DNA of 50,672 nt from Candidatus Cacconaster merdequi (lineage in GTDB: Bacteria; Bacteroidota; Bacteroidia; Bacteroidales; UBA932), in assembly GCA_018064345.1 (NCBI GenBank), contig JAGHVK010000028.1, forward strand, positions 1 through 50,672, read 5' to 3'. Shown in pieces: positions 14,799-24,065 of this stretch. The position numbers were made by a program, and so were the translations under genes. The notes beneath the pieces were generated by a model, which made no database searches, was not told the origin of the DNA, and saw only the letters and a list, made by a program, of their open reading frames with translations. Positions within the stretch are counted from its first letter, which is position 1. Each line of letters begins with the position of its first letter.

Positions 14799-16889
14799 CT
14801 ACTTCAAGCCGAGTTTCTCCATAAGGGCCTCCGGCTGAGGATCTCTTCCACGGAAATTCCTGTAAAGGATGTCAGCATCCTCGATGTTGCCTTTTGAAAG
14901 GACATTGCTTCTGAAGGACTCTGAAACCTCGCGGTTGAATATGCCCTTTTCCTTGAAGAGAGAGAAAGCGTCAGCCTCAAGGACTTCAGCCCACTTGTAA
15001 GAGTAATAGCCGGCTGCGTAACCACCTGAGAAGATATGTGTGAATGAAGGGGATGTGACTATGCCGGGGATTGCAGGCATGACTGCAGAATTCTTGAGGA
15101 CTTCCTGCTCGAATGCAACCGGGTCGTCCGTTGGAACGCTCTCTGAAGAGTGCCAGGCCATATCAATGATACCATACTGGAGCTGACGCACCTGACTGTA
15201 TCCTGAAAGGAAATTCTTGGCAGCTACAATCTTGTCAATCAAATCCTGAGGAATGACCTCACCTGTCTGGTAATGCTTTGCGAATGTCTTGAGATATTCA
15301 GGTTCATAAGCCCAGTTCTCCATTATCTGTGAAGGGAGTTCAACAAAGTCACGGGCTACGTTCGTTCCTGTAAGAGAACCGTATGTACCTTCAGCCATCA
15401 TTCCGTGAAGTGCGTGTCCGAATTCGTGAAGGATGGTAGTGACCTCATAGAAGGTAAGGAGTGAAGGGGATGTCTCGGTCGGTTTCGTGAAGTTTGTCAC
15501 GAGGCTGACGAACGGGCGTTCTTCCTCGCCATTCTTGATGCTGGTGCCACGGTATTCAGTCATCCAGGCGCCACCGCGCTTGCTGTCACGTGGGAAGTAA
15601 TCGATATAGAGCAATGCCATGAAACGGCCGTTCTCATCGGTAACCTTGAATGCTTTTACGTCCTTGTGATATACAGGAATCGAAGCATCCTCCTCGAAAT
15701 TGAGTCCATAAAGCCTGTTTGCCAGATCGAATATGGCAGCCTGCACATTCTCAAGGCGGAAATAAGGCTTGAGAAGTTCTTCATTGAGAGAGTATTTCTC
15801 ATTCTGGTACTTCTCTGACCAATAGCTGAAATCCCAAGGCATCAACTGGCCCTCGAAGCCATTGTCTGCAGCAAACTGCTGAATCTGTGCGACTTCATTT
15901 TTTGCAAAAGGCAGTGACTTGGTCATCAGGTCGTTCAGGAAGTTTTCAACTGTTGCCGGATTCTTTGCCATTCTTTCGTCAAGGGCATACTCGGCATAGG
16001 TTTTATAACCGAGAAGCTGAGCTTCCTTCGTACGCAGTTCCACTATCTTGAGAATGTTGGCAAGGTTGTCGTTATCACCGCCGACTGACTTGCTGCCGTA
16101 TGCCCTCCAGATTTTCTCACGGAGTTCACGGTTCTCACTGTACTTCATAAACGGGCTGTAGCTTGGGTAGTCAAGAGTGAAGGTCCATCCCTCCTCATTA
16201 CGGCTTTTTGCCTCACTTGCAGCCATTTCCACCACGTATGCAGGAAGTCCTGCGAGAGAGGCTGAATCAGTCAGGTTCATTTCGAAGGCATTGGTTGAAG
16301 CGAGAACATTCTTGCCGAACTTGAGAGTCAGTACTGACAGTTCCTCCTCAACTTTTGCAAATTCTTCCTTTGCCTCCGGAGAAAGGTTCGCGCCATTCTT
16401 TGCAAATGACTTGTAAGTCTCGCTCAACAAGCGGGCCTGTTCCTGATTCAATCCGAGGCTCTCCCTTGACTCCCACACACTCTTTATTCTTTGGAAAAGA
16501 GTGTCGTTCAAGAGAATGGACATACTGTATTCAGTCAGCATCGGAGAAATCTCCTCCGCGATTGCCTGCATTTCCGGATTAGTGCAGGCGCTGTTGAGAT
16601 TGAAGAAGATATTCTCTACTTTGCTGAGAGTGGAGCCGGCAAGCTCCAGAGCCTCGATGGTGTTCTCGAAAGTGGGGGCTTCCGTATTCTCGATGATAGC
16701 TCTGATCTCTTCTTTCGCCTCAGCGACTGACTGCTCAAAGGCAGGTTTGTAATCAGAGTTCTGAATCTTGTCAAAAGAATAGGCCCCGTACGGATTCTGT
16801 GAGGCCTCAAGAAGAGGATTCTCTTTCATAGTGCAGGAAGTTGTCAGCGCAAGCATCACAGCTGCGCAAAATAAAAGTTTCTGTTTCAT
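14799..16889 (-). CDS. dcp: M3 family peptidyl-dipeptidase, predicted lipoprotein
   Basis: Zinc peptidase of 696 residues releasing dipeptides or cleaving oligopeptides, here secreted and lipid-anchored: MKQKLLFCAAVMLALTTSC ends in a lipobox. The zinc motif is HEFGH (488-492) with a downstream Glu in ELPSQIMENW (Glu517) as third ligand. The GYAAGYYSYKWAEVL block near the C-terminus is typical of Dcp/OpdA-type M3A peptidases. A much longer open frame extends upstream to 17384, but that part is antisense to cysS and is not real. It converges with rpoN, four bases apart. Confidence 0.93.
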   Translation of the reverse strand: MKQKLLFCAAVMLALTTSCTMKENPLLEASQNPYGAYSFDKIQNSDYKPAFEQSVAEAKEEIRAIIENTEAPTFENTIEALELAGSTLSKVENIFFNLNSACTNPEMQAIAEEISPMLTEYSMSILLNDTLFQRIKSVWESRESLGLNQEQARLLSETYKSFAKNGANLSPEAKEEFAKVEEELSVLTLKFGKNVLASTNAFEMNLTDSASLAGLPAYVVEMAASEAKSRNEEGWTFTLDYPSYSPFMKYSENRELREKIWRAYGSKSVGGDNDNLANILKIVELRTKEAQLLGYKTYAEYALDERMAKNPATVENFLNDLMTKSLPFAKNEVAQIQQFAADNGFEGQLMPWDFSYWSEKYQNEKYSLNEELLKPYFRLENVQAAIFDLANRLYGLNFEEDASIPVYHKDVKAFKVTDENGRFMALLYIDYFPRDSKRGGAWMTEYRGTSIKNGEEERPFVSLVTNFTKPTETSPSLLTFYEVTTILHEFGHALHGMMAEGTYGSLTGTNVARDFVELPSQIMENWAYEPEYLKTFAKHYQTGEVIPQDLIDKIVAAKNFLSGYSQVRQLQYGIIDMAWHSSESVPTDDPVAFEQEVLKNSAVMPAIPGIVTSPSFTHIFSGGYAAGYYSYKWAEVLEADAFSLFKEKGIFNREVSESFRSNVLSKGNIEDADILYRNFRGRDPQPEALMEKLGLK

Positions 16890-16939
16890 ATTGTCTTTTT
16901 TATGATTTCTTTTGGAACTTCGAAATGGAAAATCCGCAG

Positions 16940-16966
16940 CAAACATACAAAAATTAAGTAAATTTG
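16940..16966. promoter_or_regulatory. Divergent -7 elements for the M3 peptidase gene and cysS
   Basis: TATGTTTG on the minus strand (16947-16940) faces the M3 peptidase gene and TAAATTTG on the plus strand (16959-16966) faces cysS. Both match TAnnTTTG. No good -33 TTTG was found at 19-20 bases for either. Confidence 0.45.
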
Positions 16967-16994
16967 CGGATTGTATTCCAAAGAAATTATCAAG

Positions 16995-18470
16995 ATGGAC
17001 AGGAACCTGTATCTTTACAACACTCTCACTCGCACGAAATCCCTTTTCAAGCCTATACATCCCGGTATGGTCGGAATGTATGTCTGCGGTCCTACCGTTT
17101 ACGGAGACGCACACCTCGGTCACGCCCGTCCCGGAATCACCTACGACGTGCTTTTCAGACTTCTCAGGCATCTCGGCTATAAGGTCAGGTACGTACGCAA
17201 CATCACCGACGTGGGGCATCTTGAGAATGATGCTGACAGCGGTGAGGACAAGATTGCCAAGAAGGCCCGTCTGGAAGAGCTTGAACCGATGGAGGTTGTT
17301 CAGACTTACACGCTCCGCTACCACGATGCGATGAGGCAGCTGAATGTTCTGCCTCCAAGCATCGAACCGAGGGCTTCCGGGCACATCATCGAACAGATAA
17401 ACATAGTCAGGAAAATTCTGGATGCCGGCTTTGCCTACGAAAGCAACGGTTCAGTTTATTTCGACGTAGCCAAATACAACGAAAAGCATCATTACGGTAT
17501 TCTTTCCGGCCGCAATCTTGAAGACACCAAGGAAGGCACACGCGCCCTTGACGGCCAGGACGACAAACGTTCTCCGATGGATTTCGCGCTTTGGAAAAAG
17601 GCTTCTCCGGAACATATAATGCATTGGCCTTCACCGTGGAGCGAAGGATTCCCGGGCTGGCATCTGGAGTGCTCGGCAATGAGCGAGAAATACCTCGGAG
17701 AGACTTTCGACATTCACGGAGGCGGAATGGACCTCATGTTCCCTCACCACGAATGTGAGCTGGCCCAGAACACGGCGTCAAGAGGTGTTGGAGGAGTGAA
17801 CTGCTGGATGCACAACAATATGATAACCATCAACGGACAGAAGATGGGCAAGTCTCTCGGCAATTTCATTACTCTGGAGCAACTCTTCACTGGAACTCAT
17901 CCTATACTGGAACAGGCCTATTCGCCTATGACCATCCGCTTCTTCATCCTTCAGGCACATTATCGCAGCCCGCTGGATTTCAGCAATGAAGCCCTGCAGG
18001 CAGCTGAAAAGGGATTGAAGAGGATGCTTCAAGCCGCAAAGGACGTGAAGAACCTGCCCGTGGATGAAAGTGCCGCGCCATCCGCAGAGATATCCAGCCT
18101 CAAGGAGAAAGTTTACGATGCACTCCTGGACGATATCAACACTCCGGTGGTACTGTCATATCTTTTCGATGCAGTAAGGATTGTAAACAGCATCAAGGAC
18201 AAGTCCGTCAAAGTCGGCAGGGAGGATCTTGCAACCCTTCAGAGCCTCTTCACCGAAATCCTGTCCGATGTTCTCGGAATCAAGGACGAAAACGATGGCG
18301 CCGGCAACGGCAAGATGATTGACGGCCTCATAAATATGGTCCTCGATGTCCGCAAGAATGCCAAGGCCAACAAGGACTGGGCGACCAGCGACCTTATCCG
18401 CAACTCCCTCAAAGAATTGGGAATAAGCATCAAGGACACCAAAGACGGCTGCGAGTGGACTATTGATTGA
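16995..18470 (+). CDS. cysS: Cysteine--tRNA ligase
   Basis: Class I aminoacyl-tRNA synthetase charging tRNA-Cys. The 491-residue protein starts [15 protein letters not shown]. It has the zinc-binding Cys in YVCGPTVYG, the HIGH-type signature HLGHARP, the zinc ligands in WHLECSAMS and HHECELAQ, and the KMSKS loop as [13 protein letters not shown] eight codons upstream (16971) is also in frame, but the ATG at 16995 gives the usual N-terminus. A -7 element lies about 30 bases upstream. A long hairpin separates it from the convergent serine hydrolase gene. Confidence 0.97.
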   Translation: MDRNLYLYNTLTRTKSLFKPIHPGMVGMYVCGPTVYGDAHLGHARPGITYDVLFRLLRHLGYKVRYVRNITDVGHLENDADSGEDKIAKKARLEELEPMEVVQTYTLRYHDAMRQLNVLPPSIEPRASGHIIEQINIVRKILDAGFAYESNGSVYFDVAKYNEKHHYGILSGRNLEDTKEGTRALDGQDDKRSPMDFALWKKASPEHIMHWPSPWSEGFPGWHLECSAMSEKYLGETFDIHGGGMDLMFPHHECELAQNTASRGVGGVNCWMHNNMITINGQKMGKSLGNFITLEQLFTGTHPILEQAYSPMTIRFFILQAHYRSPLDFSNEALQAAEKGLKRMLQAAKDVKNLPVDESAAPSAEISSLKEKVYDALLDDINTPVVLSYLFDAVRIVNSIKDKSVKVGREDLATLQSLFTEILSDVLGIKDENDGAGNGKMIDGLINMVLDVRKNAKANKDWATSDLIRNSLKELGISIKDTKDGCEWTID

Positions 18471-18521
18471 CCAGTCCGGAAGTCACCAGCTACAAAAGCG
18501 TGTATAACGATTAGATTCAAT

Positions 18522-18567
18522 GATGCTTACAAAGAGGCCTGCAAGTTAGTGGCCACTTTGTAAGCAT
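18522..18567. terminator. Long hairpin between cysS and the serine hydrolase gene
   Basis: GATGCTTACAAAG-A-GGCC pairs with GGCC-A-CTTTGTAAGCATC: 13 bp, one A-A mismatch, 4 bp, and an 11-base loop. It lies between convergent genes and probably stops transcription from both sides, although no T-run follows on either strand. Confidence 0.55.
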
Positions 18568-18575
18568 CAATACAT

Positions 18576-20084
18576 TCACTTGCGGACGAATTCACCGAAC
18601 GGGTCGCCGGTGGTGAGTTCGAGGGTGCGGGCTTTTCCCCTTTTTACGGTGAATACCACATCAAAATTTCCGCTTCCGGGCACGAAAATGGAGAACTTGT
18701 TGCCGTTCTTGTGGTTAAGTGGCGCGTCCAGAGTGTTCAGATGGAACATCAGCTGACCATCTTTCTCATACACTGTGGCATCTCCCACAACTTCCTTCTT
18801 GTAGACACCAGTATAAGCCTTGTTCTTCAGTGGTGCAACAAATTCCTCGACAGGTTTTTCCTTCTTTGGTCCAGGCTTGGAAGATTCAATGAATGATTCA
18901 AGGGACTCGTGCGCATAGTCGGTGCCGTCCATCACTCCGTAATACATATCTATGAGTTTGCGGGCTATTCCCGACTGGGCAGCAGATGAGGCTCCGTTGG
19001 TCGTAAGGAGGGCAATGCCCATATTCAAATCAGGAACGAAGCCCACAAAAGAGGTGTATCCATACGCAAGCCCGGTATGCCGGATCAAACGGCAGCGGCT
19101 CGTCTGCTCGACAAACCATCCCTGCCCGTAGGTGCAGACTTTCTCTGAGTTGAAATCGGTTATTGTCTGAGGGTAGAAGAGCATATCGTGATTCTTCCGG
19201 GTAATGACCGTATCTCCTTCGAACACACCGTGATTAAGGTGCATCTTGAGCCAGTTTCCCATATCTGATGCAGTTGTCATCACGAATGCGGCAGGTGCCA
19301 CGGCACTCAGCCAGATATAACCCTCATTCCGGTCCAGACGAGGGACTATCTTGAGAGAATCTCCCTGAACATCATAAACGACCTTGTGACCGTATGCCAG
19401 ATTTTCTGAAGTGAAGAAAGCCCTGTCCTTGTTGCCTGTGGTAGAGTGTACCATTGCCAGAGGCTTGAAGATTCGCTCCGCCATAGCATCATCCCAGCTC
19501 TTGCCGGTGTATTTTTCTATTATCTTGGCAGAGATGGTATATGTCTCGTTGTTATATGCATATTTGGACCTGAACGGATAGGTTGGTTTGAGCACAGCAA
19601 AGAGACGGTACAAGTCATCTCTGTCATAGCCGAAGAACGGCATTTCATCCAGTGAGTATGTCTTGAAACCGGTATGATGAGTATTCACTTCCTGTACCGT
19701 GATATGCTCGGTAGCCCAGTCGTCGTAAAGTTTGAAGTCGGGAAGATGCTTTGTCACAAGATCATTCCACTTGACATCGTATTCGTCTATCACGGTAGCC
19801 AGCAGGGCTCCGGTAAAAGCCTTGGACGTGGAAGCAAGCACGAACTGCGTTGTGACAGGATCCACAGGCTTGCCGGTGCCGTCGTAATTTGTCAGGCCGA
19901 AACCTTTCAGATAAACCACTTCTCCGTCCTTGACCACTACAACCGACATAGCCGGAAGGTTCCATTCATCAAAGGTCTTCCTGCAATATTCATCAAACCC
20001 CTCAGGGATATTCTGTGCGTACGAAAGCCCTGCTGACAACACTATGGCTGCCGCAAGGGAGAGAGACAGCAAGATACGTTTCAT
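18576..20084 (-). CDS. Exported serine hydrolase, beta-lactamase (class C)/S12 family
   Basis: A 502-residue protein with a Sec signal peptide (MKRILLSLSLAAAIVLSAGLSYA) and a penicillin-binding/beta-lactamase-like domain. The nucleophile motif STSK is at 85-88, the Y-x-N motif is YNN at 177-179, and RHTG stands where K-T-G is found in beta-lactamases. About 100 extra C-terminal residues form a separate beta-rich domain, as in many PF00144 proteins. Substrates of this broad family range from D-amino-acid peptides to esters, so resistance to beta-lactams should not be assumed. It is the last gene of the six-gene minus-strand run, four bases after the SIMPL gene. Confidence 0.85.
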   Translation of the reverse strand: MKRILLSLSLAAAIVLSAGLSYAQNIPEGFDEYCRKTFDEWNLPAMSVVVVKDGEVVYLKGFGLTNYDGTGKPVDPVTTQFVLASTSKAFTGALLATVIDEYDVKWNDLVTKHLPDFKLYDDWATEHITVQEVNTHHTGFKTYSLDEMPFFGYDRDDLYRLFAVLKPTYPFRSKYAYNNETYTISAKIIEKYTGKSWDDAMAERIFKPLAMVHSTTGNKDRAFFTSENLAYGHKVVYDVQGDSLKIVPRLDRNEGYIWLSAVAPAAFVMTTASDMGNWLKMHLNHGVFEGDTVITRKNHDMLFYPQTITDFNSEKVCTYGQGWFVEQTSRCRLIRHTGLAYGYTSFVGFVPDLNMGIALLTTNGASSAAQSGIARKLIDMYYGVMDGTDYAHESLESFIESSKPGPKKEKPVEEFVAPLKNKAYTGVYKKEVVGDATVYEKDGQLMFHLNTLDAPLNHKNGNKFSIFVPGSGNFDVVFTVKRGKARTLELTTGDPFGEFVRK

Positions 20085-20088
20085 TGCA

Positions 20089-20790
20089 CTACTTCTTCAA
20101 ATAATAGACTACACTGGTGACCACCCGCACTTTCTTGATATACGGTGTGTTGCTGTCACGATCCTCTATCGAGAACGTCCCCTGGCTTGCCTGCTTGATT
20201 TTTCCGAGTTTGCTTTCAGAGTCCTGTGCGAATTTCTGCGCCACTTCCCGGGCATTGCGGGTAGCCTCCTCTATCATCTCAGGCTTGATGTCGTTCAGAG
20301 ACTCATAAGAGAACTCAGTGCGTGCATCCCAATCACTTTCGAGGGTAATACCCTTCCTGACAAGCGACATCTGGTCACTCATCAAGGCAAGCACCTTGTC
20401 CACATCCTTCGTACAGACGGTGACGGTAGTCTTGGCAACATAACGGAACGTTCTGTCATTCGAGCCATATTCCTGTGCGAACTTGTCGGATATGGCAGGA
20501 GCGGAAACGCTTATTTCATTTTCTGAAATTCCTCCTTTGACCAGGAATTCCTTTATCACTGCACAATTGCTTTCCATCTGCGAGTAAACGGTCGCAAGGT
20601 CATTGCCGACAGCCTTGAACACCAATGGCCATATTGCCTTGTCGGCCTTGACTTCCTTCTCGCAAAGGCCTTTGACATTCACTGTCCTGTCGTAGGATTT
20701 CAGTTTCGAAGCGGTGACGGGTAGCATCACTCCCAGTACGATGAGGCCCGCCATTATCGCCAGGCCAAGTCCTGTTCTTGATTTGTCCAT
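20089..20790 (-). CDS. SIMPL domain-containing protein (DUF541)
   Basis: A 233-residue protein with one N-terminal membrane segment or uncleaved signal (about 8-26), then a SIMPL/DUF541 domain. Visible blocks are RTVNVKGLCEKEVKADKAIW, the central GITLESDWDARTEFSYESLN and the helix EMIEEATRNAREVAQKFAQD. This family includes periplasmic or surface proteins such as BP26 and YggE; the biochemical role is not settled. The spacing is tight: five bases after the esterase gene and four before the serine hydrolase gene, so the three are surely cotranscribed. Confidence 0.87.
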   Translation of the reverse strand: MDKSRTGLGLAIMAGLIVLGVMLPVTASKLKSYDRTVNVKGLCEKEVKADKAIWPLVFKAVGNDLATVYSQMESNCAVIKEFLVKGGISENEISVSAPAISDKFAQEYGSNDRTFRYVAKTTVTVCTKDVDKVLALMSDQMSLVRKGITLESDWDARTEFSYESLNDIKPEMIEEATRNAREVAQKFAQDSESKLGKIKQASQGTFSIEDRDSNTPYIKKVRVVTSVVYYLKK

Positions 20791-20794
20791 ATCT

Positions 20795-21526
20795 TTATTT
20801 GTTCTTTACGTGTGAAAAAAAATCGTCAAGGAATGCTTCCGTACATTCGGCGGCATCACCACCGTGGCCGCACTCGCTGCAATACTTGTAGAGAAGGATA
20901 TTGCTTCCCAAGGAGAGCACGCTGTCGACTTCCGCGGTGCAGTCGTGTTCACTCGCTGTGTTGAAGAAATAAGTCGGGACAGCTGTCATCCTCGGACGGC
21001 CGCAGGACTGTGCGATGGCGGCAGCGAACATCTCTCCGTGGTTCTCCACATAATCCCAGGTGCCAGTGCCTCCGTCCGAAGATCCTGCAAGGTAAATACG
21101 GTCGGTATCAATCAGACCTTTGGCGATATAATCGTCAATGATATGCTTTACATCGTCATAGCAGTCACGCCAGGCAATCGAATGGTCAAGGGATGCCTTG
21201 TAGCATACCGGGAAGAGAGCGACAGCCTTGATATCTTTCTTTTCAAGATAGTTGAGTACGCTGTCGTCAGCCGCACAGCAGTCAAGGTGGTTGAATGCGA
21301 ACAAATCGTGCTTGGCCACATCGTGTACTCCGCCGTGAAGCCAGAGGAACAGAATGGACTTCCCCTCTTTCTCCTGATGGATATTCACCACCTTGCAGGG
21401 TACGTTGTAGGCAAATTCACCGTTCGGCATAGCCTTTTCATCGGTCTTTTTCTCACTGCACGAAGTAATGAGGCAGATGGTCAGAAGAGAGGCTGTAAAT
21501 AATGCAAAATAATGTCCTGGTCTCAT
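20795..21526 (-). CDS. Alpha/beta-hydrolase lipoprotein (esterase-like)
   Basis: A 243-residue predicted lipoprotein (MRPGHYFALFTASLLTICLITSC, lipobox ITSC). The oxyanion strand FLWLHGGVHD and the nucleophile elbow AGSSDGGTGTW suggest a serine esterase fold related to the PHB-depolymerase/feruloyl-esterase type. A candidate catalytic His is in ECGHGGD near the C-terminus. The protein is rich in Cys (about eight after the lipobox), compatible with disulfides outside the cytoplasm. The substrate is unknown. It lies between the GH20 and SIMPL genes with gaps of 16 and 4 bases. Confidence 0.68.
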   Translation of the reverse strand: MRPGHYFALFTASLLTICLITSCSEKKTDEKAMPNGEFAYNVPCKVVNIHQEKEGKSILFLWLHGGVHDVAKHDLFAFNHLDCCAADDSVLNYLEKKDIKAVALFPVCYKASLDHSIAWRDCYDDVKHIIDDYIAKGLIDTDRIYLAGSSDGGTGTWDYVENHGEMFAAAIAQSCGRPRMTAVPTYFFNTASEHDCTAEVDSVLSLGSNILLYKYCSECGHGGDAAECTEAFLDDFFSHVKNK

Positions 21527-21542
21527 AATTCTATTTTTGGTA

Positions 21543-23120
21543 TTATTTCGTCTCTGAAGTGGTGTCCTGTACCGCTTCCGTGGCAGGAATCACATACTCG
21601 TGTCCCGGAAGACCTACGATACCCCAAAGATGCTTGGCATAGACGTATCCGTTATCCTCGTAGAACTTCACGTGAGAATCAAGAGCCTTGCGGAAGCGCT
21701 CCCAATCTCTGTTTTCCATCTGGCACCACTGCACTTCACTCAAGGCAGCAAGGCGTGGAAGAAGCATATACTCAAGATATTCGCTCGTCGAGATGACATC
21801 GCACCAGAGATTGCCCTGGACTCCGAGGATGTGCCTCGCCTCCTCTTCACTGAGTTCGGCCGTAGGTTCGTAGGCGTAGATTGAATCGACAGGCAAAGGC
21901 CTCTTTCCGAAGGCTATCGGTTCGTGAAGGTCATCTGCCGACTGGCGCTTGTCAAGATAGCAGTTCCTTGAAGGAGACATAATTGCATCCATTCCACGTT
22001 TAGCGGCGTTGATGCCCCCGCGAGTTCCGCGCCACGACATTATGGTCGCACCGTCTCCCAATTTTCCATCCAGAATCTCATCCCAACCGATAATCTTCCT
22101 TCCATAACCTTCGAGTATCTTCTGCACCCTCTGAGTGAAATAGTTCTGAAGATACTTGGCCTCGGAGAACTGTTCATCGCCCTTTATGCCCTCTTCCTGA
22201 ATGCGCTTCTGACAGTTAGGACAGTTGTTCCATCTTTCAGGAATACACTCGTCCCCACCGATATGTATGTACTCTGACGGGAAGAGTTCCACAACCTCCT
22301 TCAATACGTTTTCGACGAAAGTGAACACCTCTTCCTTGCCTATGCAAAGATTCTCCTTTCCGAAACCCTTACCCCTTGGCCCGACGAAATTTATGACCTT
22401 GTAGGGACCGCCTGTGCAGCCCAGATATGGATATGCAGCAAGAGCAGATGTCATGTGGCCCGGCATATCGATCTCAGGCACTATTGTGATTCCCAAAGAA
22501 TCGGCGTATGAAACGACTTCGCGTATATCATCCTGCGAATAATATCCCTCAAGACGTACTTCCCCGATCAGGTTCGGATCCTCACCCCAATCCGGCTGGG
22601 AGCCGATGTCACCGAATGCTCCGACCTCCGTAAGAAGAGGATACTGCTTTATCTCGATTCTCCATCCGTGATCGTCGGTAAGATGCCAGTGCATACGGTT
22701 GAGACGGTAATACGCCATCACATCAAGGATTTTTTCTATCTCTTCCTTTGGATAGAAATGCCTTGCACAATCGATGAGGATACCTCTGTACGGGAAACGC
22801 GGTGAATCTTTTATCTCGCAGCATTTCAACCCGTTGCCATCCTCCGTGGTTATTTGTCTGAGAGTCTGTTTTGCAAGTTTACGGCCTTGTTCCGATGAGG
22901 TCTTCACAATGGCACGGTGTTTTGTGACGACAATCTCGTATTCTTCTTCGGCAAGATTGTCCACGGTTACGAACTTGACGCTTCTCTTGTTCAAATCAAA
23001 AGTACCAATCCCGGCGGTCACCTCCAGCGGACAAGGAATTACGTCAATTGTATTGACAGGTTCCGGCTTGCATCCTGCTATTAAAATAGCCATAATCAGT
23101 AAAGGAATGAATCTGTTCAT
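21543..23120 (-). CDS. Beta-N-acetylhexosaminidase, GH20 lipoprotein
   Basis: Removes terminal GlcNAc or GalNAc residues from glycans by substrate-assisted catalysis. The 525-residue protein has a lipobox (ILIAGC, Cys17), an N-terminal GH20b-like domain to about 105, and then the catalytic barrel starting FPYRGILIDCARHFYP. The catalytic pair is Asp290-Glu291 in HIGGDECIPERW. RMHWHLTDDHGWRIEIK and VPEIDMPGH are further GH20 blocks. It sits in a run with other exported hydrolases. Host-glycan or peptidoglycan foraging is plausible but not proven. Confidence 0.94.
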   Translation of the reverse strand: MNRFIPLLIMAILIAGCKPEPVNTIDVIPCPLEVTAGIGTFDLNKRSVKFVTVDNLAEEEYEIVVTKHRAIVKTSSEQGRKLAKQTLRQITTEDGNGLKCCEIKDSPRFPYRGILIDCARHFYPKEEIEKILDVMAYYRLNRMHWHLTDDHGWRIEIKQYPLLTEVGAFGDIGSQPDWGEDPNLIGEVRLEGYYSQDDIREVVSYADSLGITIVPEIDMPGHMTSALAAYPYLGCTGGPYKVINFVGPRGKGFGKENLCIGKEEVFTFVENVLKEVVELFPSEYIHIGGDECIPERWNNCPNCQKRIQEEGIKGDEQFSEAKYLQNYFTQRVQKILEGYGRKIIGWDEILDGKLGDGATIMSWRGTRGGINAAKRGMDAIMSPSRNCYLDKRQSADDLHEPIAFGKRPLPVDSIYAYEPTAELSEEEARHILGVQGNLWCDVISTSEYLEYMLLPRLAALSEVQWCQMENRDWERFRKALDSHVKFYEDNGYVYAKHLWGIVGLPGHEYVIPATEAVQDTTSETK

Positions 23121-23179
23121 TGTTGTTATATGTTAGGGACTTGTTTTGAAATGGGGCTGAAGCCCTGTATTATTTTGGA

Positions 23180-24043
23180 TTACAGGTCTGAATAATCGGG
23201 TCCGAAGGTATCTCCGAGCCTTATGTCGCCCGTAGAAAGTCCCTTCTTGAGCCAGCGTGACCTCTGAGCCGAAGTACCGTGATTGAAAGAATCCGGAACA
23301 GTACGTCCGTAAGCTTTCTTCTGCAGATAGTCGTCTCCAATCTTGGATGCTATAGCCATACCTTCGTCAATGTCACCCTCTTCAAGAGAGTGGAACATCC
23401 GGTTGTCATTGTTCGCCCAAACCCCGGCGTAGAAATCGGCCTGCAGCTCAAGCCTTACGCTTATCTGATTGCTGATCTTCTCACTGCTCTGGCTCATGAT
23501 CTGATGCGCCTCACCAAGCGTCCCGAGAAGATACTGTACGTGATGACCTACTTCATGGGCAATGACGTATGCATAGGCGAAATCTCCGTCAGCTCCGAGC
23601 TGCTGCTTCATTGAAGAGAAGAAAGAGAGGTCGAGATATACGCACTGGTCAGCGCTGCAATAGAATGGGCCGCTGGAAGCCGTTGCCCCTCCGCACCCCG
23701 ACTGAACTGCATCAGTGAAGAGTACAAGCTTCGGAGGAATGTACGTCTTCCCATATTGCTTGAATATGGCGCTCCATACATCTTCCGTCCCTGCAAGTAT
23801 CTGTTTTGAGAAAGTGGCAAGCTCCTCTTCCTCTGCTGTAGGTGTATAGTCCACGGAAGTCGCAGCCTGGTTGCCGAGTACGGCACCCGCCTGCTGGATT
23901 GCCTGTCCGGGATCACCGCCAAGCAGCCACGTCAGGATACCGATTATTATCACACCACCGATTCCTACTCCGCCCATTGTCTTTGCGCGAGGACCGCGGC
24001 GGTCTTCGACATTTGAACTTTCTCTTCGTCCATCAAGTTTCAT
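23180..24043 (-). CDS. YpfJ-type neutral zinc metallopeptidase
   Basis: A 287-residue membrane-anchored protein of the putative neutral zinc metallopeptidase family (PF04228). The start MKLDGRRESSNVEDRRGPRA is typical of the family. One membrane segment follows (about 28-43: GGVGIGGVIIIGILTWLLGG), and the zinc motif HEVGH sits in VIAHEVGHHVQYLLG. The C-terminal block SFNHGTSAQRSRWLKKG is also conserved. I use the ATG at 24043; a longer frame upstream would overlap the transporter gene. Substrate and role are unknown in this family. Confidence 0.9.
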   Translation of the reverse strand: MKLDGRRESSNVEDRRGPRAKTMGGVGIGGVIIIGILTWLLGGDPGQAIQQAGAVLGNQAATSVDYTPTAEEEELATFSKQILAGTEDVWSAIFKQYGKTYIPPKLVLFTDAVQSGCGGATASSGPFYCSADQCVYLDLSFFSSMKQQLGADGDFAYAYVIAHEVGHHVQYLLGTLGEAHQIMSQSSEKISNQISVRLELQADFYAGVWANNDNRMFHSLEEGDIDEGMAIASKIGDDYLQKKAYGRTVPDSFNHGTSAQRSRWLKKGLSTGDIRLGDTFGPDYSDL

Positions 24044-24065
24044 ATTGTTGAATTTAACTGGTTTG

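Noticed and set aside
16890..17384. N-terminal extension of the M3 peptidase reading frame
   Set aside because: It is antisense to the 5' end of cysS, and the lipoprotein signal peptide begins at the ATG at 16889.
18576..20084. Reading the serine hydrolase as an antibiotic-resistance beta-lactamase
   Set aside because: The motifs fit the broad S12/class C fold, but the extra C-terminal domain and the HTG in place of KTG resemble general esterase/peptidase members.
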